From: Candidatus Zixiibacteriota bacterium
GTDB taxonomy: Bacteria > Zixibacteria > MSB-5A5 > GN15 > JACZUZ01
Assembly (NCBI GenBank): GCA_022572905.1
Contig: JACZUZ010000007.1
Span: 1-14,511 of the forward strand
Length of the DNA stretch: 14,511 nucleotides
Direction: 5' to 3'
Shown: one piece after another, positions 1 to 6,116 of the stretch
Layout of the letters: each line of letters starts with the position of its first letter
How positions within the stretch are numbered: the first letter of the stretch is position 1
Made by a program: the position numbers and the translations under genes
The notes under the pieces: model-generated
Databases searched by the model: none
The model's input: only the letters and a program-made list of their open reading frames with translations
Told to the model about the DNA's origin: nothing

Positions 1-84
1 CCGTTCAAAGTATTGTTATTCGTGCTTGTGGATGGCTGGTATCTGATAATAAAGTCTCTGGTTCAATCGTTCAAGGTTGTTTAA
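1..84 (+). CDS. fliP: FliP flagellar export-gate protein, C-terminal 27 residues only (5' part outside the window)
   Basis: The first 84 bases read without interruption in frame 1 as the end of FliP and stop at TAA (82-84). The residues include LLFVLVDGWYL followed by SLVQSF, matching the conserved FliP C-terminus (LLFVLVDGW...L..SL..SF). FliP forms the core of the export gate in the inner membrane together with FliQ and FliR, at the centre of the basal body. fliQ follows 44 nt downstream, the usual neighbour. The piece is cut by the window edge and shows no sign of being broken. Identification is based on this short C-terminal signature plus gene order. Confidence 0.9.
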   Translation, partial: PFKVLLFVLVDGWYLIIKSLVQSFKVV

Positions 85-128
85 GATATTCAATACTCTA
101 TGTGCAAAGCTTTAAGTGAGGTTAAAAT

Positions 129-398
129 ATGTCACAGCAACTTGTTGTAAATATTGGTCGTGAGGCTCTTACACTAATTCTTATGGTTTCCGGACCGATG
201 CTATTGTTTGGACTGGTTGTTGGTGTGGTAATTTCAATCTTTCAATCCGTGACTCAGATAAATGAAATGACCATGACCTTTGTACCCAAAATCGTTTCAG
301 TAGCTGTCGCGTTGCTACTCTTTATGCCCTGGATGATTAACATGATCGTCGACTTCACTCATCGCATGTATGCGCTTATACCCACTCTTGGCGCATGA
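129..398 (+). CDS. fliQ: FliQ flagellar export-gate protein
   Basis: An 89-residue protein, the usual FliQ length. It has two hydrophobic helices (about residues 15-38 and 50-76) joined by the family signature FQSVTQINEMTMTFVPK (canonical FQAxTQINExTLxFVPK). FliQ joins FliP and FliR in the helical gate complex of the flagellar type III export apparatus in the inner membrane. The ATG at 129 is preceded by GTGAGG (116-121), which places the GAGG core 7 nt from the start. It lies 44 nt after fliP, consistent with co-transcription. The gap to fliR (about 310 nt) is unusually long, because fliQ and fliR are normally adjacent or overlapping. All conserved features are present, so the call is secure. 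Confidence 0.95.
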   Translation: MSQQLVVNIGREALTLILMVSGPMLLFGLVVGVVISIFQSVTQINEMTMTFVPKIVSVAVALLLFMPWMINMIVDFTHRMYALIPTLGA

Positions 399-399
399 C

Positions 400-418
400 C
401 AATACTGATTTCTAAGTC
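400..418 (+). repeat. Left boundary repeat of the fliQ-fliR gap (A then B)
   Basis: The sequence is CAATACTGAT (A, 400-409), then T, then TCTAAGTC (B, 411-418). The same 10-mer and 8-mer recur together at 686-702 but in the order B then A. A 7-base version, CAATACT, also lies at 91-97 in the fliP-fliQ gap. On reading the window I found CAATACT only at these three places, all between genes. An imperfect B (TCTAAGCC) occurs at 491-498. Confidence 0.65.
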
Positions 419-419
419 C

Positions 420-458
420 ATTTTCGAAAGACCAATCAGGAACATCTTTCCCGAAAAT
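420..458 (+). other. Imperfect hairpin just downstream of fliQ
   Basis: The left arm ATTTTCGAAAGA (420-431) pairs with the right arm TCTTTCCCGAAAAT (445-458). This gives 12 base pairs with a 2-nt CC bulge in the right arm and a 13-nt loop. It starts 22 nt after the fliQ stop. There is no T-run behind it (the next bases are CGGCGCC), so it does not look like a standard intrinsic terminator. A role in 3'-end protection, RNA processing or partial attenuation is inference. Confidence 0.5.
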
Positions 459-685
459 CGGCGCCAATTTCCCAAGAATCATTTGCATTCTCTAAGCCTT
501 TGCTTGGACGCTCGTAACTGGCTGTCTAGCACGCGGTTACAGGGGCGCAAAATCGTTTCAACGTGGCACAGAGTTTGATTAAAGCTATGTCGAGAAGGCG
601 AGCCATGCCCGTAAGTCACTGGCGACTTGGCGCTCCAAACGTAAACAAAACAAGGAAAACAGTTCATCGATACTCGCTCAGCGAA

Positions 686-702
686 TCTAAGTCAATACTG
701 AT
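686..702 (+). repeat. Right boundary repeat of the fliQ-fliR gap (B then A)
   Basis: TCTAAGTC (686-693) runs directly into AATACTGAT, so that CAATACTGAT (693-702) shares the C at 693. Both words also occur at 400-418 in the opposite order. The palindrome TGATATCA (699-706) overlaps the end of this repeat. The fliR GTG start follows at 712 with no Shine-Dalgarno sequence in between, so this repeat sits where the fliR ribosome site would normally be. Confidence 0.6.
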
Positions 703-711
703 ATCATACTC

Positions 712-1500
712 GTGTTCGAATTTCTCTCATATGGCGTTGAAACGCTACAGCTCCTAATGCTGTCCCTGTTTCGCATTTCCGGAATGGTTCTGGCAGCGCC
801 GGTTTTGAATCATCGCGCATTGCCCACGATGGTAAAAGTTGGGTTTGCGCTTCTTCTGGCGATTTTACTTTTACCGACACTTAGCTCGACGTCATTGAGC
901 GCTGATTACAGTCTCATAGATCTGCTGGCGCTGGGTAGCAAAGAAGCCCTGGTGGGTGTGATAATCGGATTCTTTATGCGCATGGTGTTTTTCGCCGCGC
1001 AGATGGCTGGTTCGCTTGTGGGATTGCAGAGTGGCCTGTCGGTTGCCAATATAATCGATCCATTCTCATCGCAAGAAGTAAATGTGATCGGCGAGTTTTG
1101 GCTGTTGGTCGCTGGAGTAATATTTCTCGCTATCGATGGACACCACGCTGTTATCTCAGCGGTTGCCAACAGCTTTCATGTGGTCCCGATTGGCGCTGTT
1201 TCATTCGACGGAGTAATAGGGTCATCTCTGATGAAAATATCGGGAATGATGTTCTCGATGGCGCTAAAATTTGCGGCGCCGGTGATGATGACTGTTTTCC
1301 TAGTGGATGTGTCAATGGGTATTTTGGCTCGCACAGTTCCACAGATGAACATCTTCGTAATTGGTATTCCGGTGAAAATTGCCGTCTCGCTTACCATGGT
1401 GGCTGTGTCGCTACCTCTTTTCACATGGGCGCTGACCAACATGGTTGGCTATCTGGAACGAAAACTAGATCCGCTCGTCGGTTCTTTAGCCACCGGATAA
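712..1500 (+). CDS. fliR: FliR flagellar export-gate protein
   Basis: A 262-residue integral membrane protein of normal FliR length with about six hydrophobic segments. Signatures include FRISGMVLAAPV near the N-terminus, the central stretch GLQSGLSVANIIDPFSSQEV, AIDGHH, and the C-terminal RTVPQMNIFVIGIPVKI, all typical of FliR. It completes the FliP5-FliQ4-FliR1 gate of the flagellar export apparatus and contacts FlhB. The start is GTG 712: an in-frame stop lies at 688-690, and the next in-frame ATG (757) would remove conserved residues. No Shine-Dalgarno is visible before this GTG, which is odd for a gene that follows a long gap. FlhB begins 79 nt downstream. Confidence 0.95.
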   Translation: MFEFLSYGVETLQLLMLSLFRISGMVLAAPVLNHRALPTMVKVGFALLLAILLLPTLSSTSLSADYSLIDLLALGSKEALVGVIIGFFMRMVFFAAQMAGSLVGLQSGLSVANIIDPFSSQEVNVIGEFWLLVAGVIFLAIDGHHAVISAVANSFHVVPIGAVSFDGVIGSSLMKISGMMFSMALKFAAPVMMTVFLVDVSMGILARTVPQMNIFVIGIPVKIAVSLTMVAVSLPLFTWALTNMVGYLERKLDPLVGSLATG

Positions 1501-1535
1501 CTCCCATCAGGAATCAAAGACATTAAGTAAGCGCT

Positions 1536-1574
1536 TAAGAAAACATAAGAAAACTATGAGAAATATCTAAGAAA
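1536..1574 (+). repeat. Four helically phased TAAGAAA-type repeats upstream of flhB
   Basis: TAAGAAA begins at 1536 and 1546, a variant TGAGAAA at 1557, and TAAGAAA again at 1568. The spacings are 10, 11 and 11 nt, close to one DNA turn. The last copy ends 5 nt before the flhB ATG. A 10-bp palindrome TAAGCGCTTA sits just upstream (1528-1537). Possible roles are an operator read on one DNA face, curved DNA, or an A-rich translation enhancer replacing a Shine-Dalgarno. The repeat is visible in the sequence; the role is unknown. Confidence 0.5.
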
Positions 1575-1579
1575 CTACG

Positions 1580-2647
1580 ATGCCTCCCGAAAGTTCACAG
1601 GAAAAAACAGAGCAAGCAACTCCGCATCGCCTGCAAAAGGCGCTGGAAGAGGGCAAAGTCTCTAAATCGGTTGAGCTGAGTTCAGCTTTGATAATTGGAT
1701 TCGGCTTTCTGGTCATTTTTGTTCTTGGTCCGCAAGTGGTTTCCAATTCAATCAAACTGATGCGCTACGTATTTAGTCAGGCGCCATTGATGACAATGTC
1801 TTCAAGTTCGGTAGTCGGATTCTTCAGAGAAAATCTGCTCTCGTTTTTCGTAACGATTGGGCCGTTTCTGGCTTTGATGACAGTGATTGGAGTTTTGGTC
1901 AATGTCGCGCAAATCGGGTTCCGCATTTCAACCAAACCGCTGGAACCAGATCCAAGTCGAATGAGTCCGCTAAAAGGATTCAAGCGACTTTTTAGTACAA
2001 GGACTTTAGTCAGCGCTGCTCGGGATTCACTGAAAGTGACCTTGATCTTAACTCTAGCCTGGTGGATTATCAGTTCAGACGTTCAATCGTTTCTATCACT
2101 TGCTGGTGTTTCGACGCAAGAGTTTGCGCGTAGCTTCGGGATATTTTCGCTCCTCCTGGCGCTGAAAATGTCCGCCGCACTGCTCTTGTTGGGATTTCTG
2201 GATTTCGCATATCAGAAATATGATTACAAAAAGGGCCTGCGCATGACTCACCAGGAGGTCAGGGACGAAAGCAAAGACACCGACGGGAATCCTGTTTCGA
2301 AAAGTCGTGTGCGCCAGGTTCAAAAGGAAATGGCGCGCAAGCGCATGATGAGCGAAGTGGCCACGGCTGATGTTGTGGTTACGAATCCTACATCTGTTGC
2401 GGTTGCGCTTAAGTATGATCGCGAAACAATGGATTCTCCGATTGTAGTCGCCAAAGGTAAGCGCTTAATCGCAGATAAGATCAAAGAACTGGCAAGAGCG
2501 GCCGGTGTTCCCATCGTGGAAAATAAACCGCTGGCGCGTTCGCTCTATAAGCTTTGTGATGTTGGCGCTTCTGTGCCCGAGAAACTCTACAAGGCCGCCG
2601 CTGAGGTTCTGGCTTATGTCTATCGCCTGAAAGGCCAGGAAGCCTAA
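1580..2647 (+). CDS. flhB: FlhB flagellar export gate and substrate-specificity switch protein, NPTS variant
   Basis: A 355-residue protein of standard FlhB length. It starts with the typical EKTEQATPHRLQKALEEG segment. Four membrane helices follow (about residues 32-55, 85-112, 148-168 and 183-208), then a cytoplasmic domain with SPIVVAKG, VPIVENKPLARSLY and the ending KLYKAAAEVLAYVYRLK. FlhB sits beside the FliPQR gate and switches export from rod/hook to filament substrates after cleaving itself between Asn and Pro. The site here is N269-P270-T271-S272. The Asn and Pro needed for chemistry are present, but the almost universal His is Ser. No strong Shine-Dalgarno is seen before ATG 1580, only the AAGAAA repeats. 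flhA follows after 12 nt. Confidence 0.96.
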   Translation: MPPESSQEKTEQATPHRLQKALEEGKVSKSVELSSALIIGFGFLVIFVLGPQVVSNSIKLMRYVFSQAPLMTMSSSSVVGFFRENLLSFFVTIGPFLALMTVIGVLVNVAQIGFRISTKPLEPDPSRMSPLKGFKRLFSTRTLVSAARDSLKVTLILTLAWWIISSDVQSFLSLAGVSTQEFARSFGIFSLLLALKMSAALLLLGFLDFAYQKYDYKKGLRMTHQEVRDESKDTDGNPVSKSRVRQVQKEMARKRMMSEVATADVVVTNPTSVAVALKYDRETMDSPIVVAKGKRLIADKIKELARAAGVPIVENKPLARSLYKLCDVGASVPEKLYKAAAEVLAYVYRLKGQEA

Positions 2648-2659
2648 AGAAAAAAAGCT

Positions 2660-4741
2660 ATGAGTCAGACAACAAATACATCGCCCACGATGCTGGATAG
2701 TCTAATGAAACGCTCAGACCTGCTCCTGGCGCTTGGAGTAGTGTGTATACTTGTTGTGCTGGTTATTCCGATGCCGGTGTGGTTGATGGATTTCGCGCTG
2801 GCTTTCAATATAACTTTCTCGCTGATAATTCTTCTCTCGACACTCTACGTCCGCAAAGCGCTGGATCTTTCCATATTTCCCGGCATGCTGCTTTTGATAA
2901 CACTCATGCGACTCGCTCTTAATGTCGCCACCACCAGACTGATTCTAAGCGAAGCGTATGCCGGCGATGTAATCAATTCGTTCGGACAATTTGTGGTTGG
3001 CGGAAATTATGTAGTCGGATTCATCGTTTTCGCAATTCTGGTGATCATTCAATTTGTAGTTATCACCAAGGGCGCTGGAAGAATTTCCGAAGTCGCCGCG
3101 CGATTCACTCTGGACGCAATGCCCGGCAAACAGATGGCGATTGACGCCGATCTGAACGCAGGCCTCATTACAGACACCGAAGCTCGCTCACGTCGCGCAA
3201 AGATAGCCGAAGAAGCGGATTTTTATGGAGCCATGGACGGCGCCTCGAAGTTTGTGCGCGGTGACGCTATCGCCGGAATTTTGATAACTCTGATCAATAT
3301 TGTCGGCGGATTTATAATCGGCGTCGCCATGAATGATATGTCGATGACCGAAGCTTTGCGCACTTACACTCTTCTCTCCGTCGGAGACGGGCTGGTTACT
3401 CAGATCCCCGCTCTGATCGTTTCGGTCGCGGCTGGCCTAATAGTTACTCGCGCGGATTCTGATGGCAACATGGGCAGCGATTTAGTTCGTCAGTTGACCG
3501 GCCAGCCCAGCGCCATACTGGTCGCGGGCGGCATGCTGATTGTGTTCGGCATTGTGCCGGGCATGCCGACTCTGACATTCTTCGCGCTCGGTAGCGTCGT
3601 CGGGGCTATTGGATATATGGCGCGCCAGGATCAGGAGAAAAAAGCTCTTGCGGAAGCCGCAGCTTCAGAAGAAGTAACCAAAGCGCCGGAAGAAAAAACA
3701 GAAGACCTGCTCAAGGTTGATCCACTGGAAATTGAAATAGGCGCAGGTCTAATTCCAATGGTTGACAGCGCCCAGGGCGGAGACTTGCTCCAGCGCGTTT
3801 CAACCGTGCGCCGCGAACTGGCTATTGAACTGGGAATCATTATTCCGCCCGTCCGCATTAGAGATAATGTAGAGCTTGATCCAAACGTATATCGAGTCAA
3901 GTTAAACGGCGTCAAGGTTGGTCTGTTCGAGTTGATGAACGACCACCTTCTTGCCATCAACCCGGGCGCCATTGACGAAAGCATAGAAGGTTTTTCAACT
4001 ATTGAACCTGCGTTCGGGCTTAAAGCCACGTGGACAATACCTAATCTCAAGGAAACCGCCGAAGCGCGCGGATACACGGTCGTAGAGCCTTCAGCCGTGC
4101 TGGCTACACATCTGACCGAGATTATTCGCACAAATGCGGCGGAATTACTAACTCGTCAGGACGTCGCCGGATTAATTGACACACTAAAAGAGGATGCGCC
4201 GGCTCTTGTCGAAGAGTCTGTTCCGACAGTTGTCACAATCGCGCTATTTCATCGCGTGTTGCAGTCGCTTCTCCGTGAACGAATTCCAATACGCGATCTA
4301 GGTTTGATTCTCGAAACAGTTTCAGATTATGCCAGCGCAACGAAGGAGCCGGAAGTGCTGGCTGAATACGCCAGAATGACTCTCAAGCGCAGGATAACTG
4401 AACTCTATAGATCGCCAGATAGCTCGATAAATGTATTCACAGTTGACCCGGCCGTTGAACAAGCCATAGCTGAATCAATCCAGAATTCACGACAGGGCTT
4501 GATTATGGCCCTCGCTCCAGAGGTGATGGAGCGTCTCATCAAATCTGTAAATGAAGAAGCGCAAAAGCTGACTAACTCAGGCTTCACTCCGATTTGTCTC
4601 TGCTCGCCCAATGTCAGATTAGCTTTAAGAAAAGTAATAGAAACGTCAAATCCTCAGGTCGTTGTCTTGAGTTTCAACGAACTGGTTTCAGATGTGGAAG
4701 TAATCGCTAAAGGTATAGTGAGGTTAACAGATGATAATTAA
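2660..4741 (+). CDS. flhA: FlhA flagellar export-gate protein (FHIPEP family)
   Basis: A 693-residue protein of typical length. The N-terminal half (about residues 18-330) holds roughly eight membrane helices and the FHIPEP signature: GRISEVAARFTLDAMPGKQM near residues 140-160, then GAMDGASKFVRGDAIAG. The cytoplasmic half (from about residue 355) carries the family segment RERIPIRDLGLILETVSDYA. FlhA forms the nonameric ring that receives export substrates and chaperones and uses the proton motive force. It lies 12 nt after flhB, and its last 11 nt overlap flhF. The end of the gene also encodes the flhF ribosome site (GTGAGG, 4718-4723), so translation of the two is probably linked. Nothing is missing. 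Confidence 0.97.
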   Translation: MSQTTNTSPTMLDSLMKRSDLLLALGVVCILVVLVIPMPVWLMDFALAFNITFSLIILLSTLYVRKALDLSIFPGMLLLITLMRLALNVATTRLILSEAYAGDVINSFGQFVVGGNYVVGFIVFAILVIIQFVVITKGAGRISEVAARFTLDAMPGKQMAIDADLNAGLITDTEARSRRAKIAEEADFYGAMDGASKFVRGDAIAGILITLINIVGGFIIGVAMNDMSMTEALRTYTLLSVGDGLVTQIPALIVSVAAGLIVTRADSDGNMGSDLVRQLTGQPSAILVAGGMLIVFGIVPGMPTLTFFALGSVVGAIGYMARQDQEKKALAEAAASEEVTKAPEEKTEDLLKVDPLEIEIGAGLIPMVDSAQGGDLLQRVSTVRRELAIELGIIIPPVRIRDNVELDPNVYRVKLNGVKVGLFELMNDHLLAINPGAIDESIEGFSTIEPAFGLKATWTIPNLKETAEARGYTVVEPSAVLATHLTEIIRTNAAELLTRQDVAGLIDTLKEDAPALVEESVPTVVTIALFHRVLQSLLRERIPIRDLGLILETVSDYASATKEPEVLAEYARMTLKRRITELYRSPDSSINVFTVDPAVEQAIAESIQNSRQGLIMALAPEVMERLIKSVNEEAQKLTNSGFTPICLCSPNVRLALRKVIETSNPQVVVLSFNELVSDVEVIAKGIVRLTDDN

Positions 4742-6116
4742 ATCATTCCTGGCGGATAGTATCGCCGATGCCCTAAAAATGATCCGATCCGATCTGGGCG
4801 GTAAAGCTGTTGTCTTAAAAACTCGCGCGCTGTCTGCGCATGAGAGTGGACAGGGGCGTAGAATGGTCGAAATAACAGCATGTCTAGACAACCCGACCGT
4901 TGGCGCCGTTGGATCTCTCGACCGAGAGCGCGTTTCGGGTATGTCCAATGCCTCTCAAAAAGTTCCGGGCGCTGTTGAAAAACGGTCTATGGCTCCAAGA
5001 ATAAAGGATGACACTCGGATGATTCCCGGGAAGGTTGCGGGGGGCGACGATGTCAGAACTCTAACGAAAAGTCAGAAACTTGTGCTTAAGCGAGGCCCCG
5101 AGGTAGTCGAGAACTTAGCCGATAGGCCTATCGATAAGCCATTCGAAAAACCAGTCGTAGATCACATCGAAGAGATGGCGGATGAAACTGAAGAAAAAAC
5201 GATTCAGACTGCGCAAATGGAAAAGATAAGCTCCGCAACTGAAACAAAAGAGTTCATCCTCAGGCTTGAAGATAAGCTGGATAAGATTCTCTGCGCCCAG
5301 GGCGCTCCCAAGCTTGTAGCAGACTTTTCGGACGAAGCGGCGATCATTCAGAACATCCTTGTCAAAGCCGATATCCCCGATTTCTCAACCAGGCGTCTGA
5401 TGATCAGACTCCTTGAGCGCTCCCGATTACAACCTGACACACCAATGCGTGAATTGGCGGAGAGAATGATGGTCGAGGAGTTCGCCGAGGGCTCATTGCC
5501 CGGTCTCGATTTATCTCCAAACTCAACGGTTCTCTTTATCGGACCGGTGGGAAGCGGGAAGACATCCTCTTTGGGGAAAATGTGCGTTGATTTGCTTTTC
5601 CACAAAAAGCAGAAAGTGACAATTGCAACTCTCGACGATTTCAAAGTGGCCGCCACAGAGGAAATTGCGGGCTATGCTGAAGCGCTCGGAGCAAACATTA
5701 CATACCTCGAAAACATTAACGATGACGCAGATAATTATAAAAGAGCAGAGCGAGATGACATTCTCCTGGTCGATACGCATTCGAATATCACTGATCAGAG
5801 TCAATACAACAAACTACTGGAAAACTCGCAGTCCCTTAAGCCGGATGTAACACTTCTGACAATTTCAGCGTTGACTCGCAGTATCGATGTATTGCGACTT
5901 ATTCGACGCCTCGAACCTTTCCGTCCCACGCATCTGCTTTTAACGCATGCTGATTTGACCGCCACATTTGGCGGACTCTATGCGGCCATGCAAGTGACCG
6001 GATTGAAATTAATGGGCGTCACAAACAGCCCAGGCGCTGTCGGTGGCATTAACACTCCCGACCCGGCGGAAATGGCTCGCAGAATTTTTCATGGAGCGGT
6101 TATTAATGAGAACTAG
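4731..6116 (+). CDS. flhF: FlhF-like SRP-type GTPase with altered G motifs
   Basis: A 461-residue protein built like FlhF: an N-terminal B segment (MIIKSFLADSIADALKMIRS), a charged linker to about residue 160, a helical N domain (about 165-260) and a C-terminal SRP-type G domain. FlhF normally recruits the first flagellar parts to the cell pole as a GTP-bound dimer. The P-loop GPVGSGKT (271-278) is intact. The other G motifs differ: DDFKVAA (302-308) replaces DTYRxxA, DTHSN (348-352) replaces DTAGR, THAD (405-408) replaces TKLD, and the G5 region reads VTNSPG instead of TNGQ. It may bind or hydrolyse nucleotide poorly. ATG 4731 overlaps flhA by 11 nt and has GTGAGG 7 nt upstream. The family is clear from layout and context; activity is uncertain. 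Confidence 0.88.
   Translation: MIIKSFLADSIADALKMIRSDLGGKAVVLKTRALSAHESGQGRRMVEITACLDNPTVGAVGSLDRERVSGMSNASQKVPGAVEKRSMAPRIKDDTRMIPGKVAGGDDVRTLTKSQKLVLKRGPEVVENLADRPIDKPFEKPVVDHIEEMADETEEKTIQTAQMEKISSATETKEFILRLEDKLDKILCAQGAPKLVADFSDEAAIIQNILVKADIPDFSTRRLMIRLLERSRLQPDTPMRELAERMMVEEFAEGSLPGLDLSPNSTVLFIGPVGSGKTSSLGKMCVDLLFHKKQKVTIATLDDFKVAATEEIAGYAEALGANITYLENINDDADNYKRAERDDILLVDTHSNITDQSQYNKLLENSQSLKPDVTLLTISALTRSIDVLRLIRRLEPFRPTHLLLTHADLTATFGGLYAAMQVTGLKLMGVTNSPGAVGGINTPDPAEMARRIFHGAVINEN

Larger units (their letters stand above)
399..711 (+). other. Long non-coding gap between fliQ and fliR
   Basis: Neither strand holds an open frame that I believe. A 64-codon frame from GTG 563 runs into fliR in another frame and has no ribosome site, and a 62-codon reverse frame has no family features. 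The gap does contain structure. It is bounded by two short repeats in swapped order (400-418 and 686-702). A 12-bp stem with a 2-nt bulge lies just after fliQ (420-458). A small inverted repeat AAGTC-N6-GACTT lies near 612-627. It could be an RNA processing or attenuation site inside the operon, a decayed insertion, or a small RNA. No promoter is convincing. Confidence 0.6.

Noticed and set aside
564..579. Possible sigma-54 promoter TGGCAC-N5-TTGAT in the fliQ-fliR gap
   Set aside because: The -24 part is good, but the -12 part has GA where GC is nearly invariant, and no sigma-54 activator is in the window.
479..667. 62-codon - strand frame in the fliQ-fliR gap
   Set aside because: No family features and no supporting start signal; everything else in the window is on the + strand.
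410..692. Calling the fliQ-fliR gap a transposon-derived element
   Set aside because: The presumed ends carry direct, not inverted, repeats and there is no transposase, so only the repeats themselves are reported as features.
563..757. 64-codon + strand frame from GTG in the fliQ-fliR gap
   Set aside because: No ribosome site, no family features, and it runs into fliR in a different frame.
1098..1526. 142-codon + strand frame inside fliR
   Set aside because: Lies within a conserved membrane-protein gene in another frame; its residues look like out-of-frame translation.
3631..4131. 166-codon - strand frame opposite flhA
   Set aside because: Mirror of a highly conserved gene, Ser/Arg-rich as expected from antisense reading, with no ribosome site evident.
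6043..6105. Longer flhG start at 6043
   Set aside because: It would add 21 residues unlike the FlhG N-terminus and overlap flhF by 74 nt; ATG 6106 has a good ribosome site.
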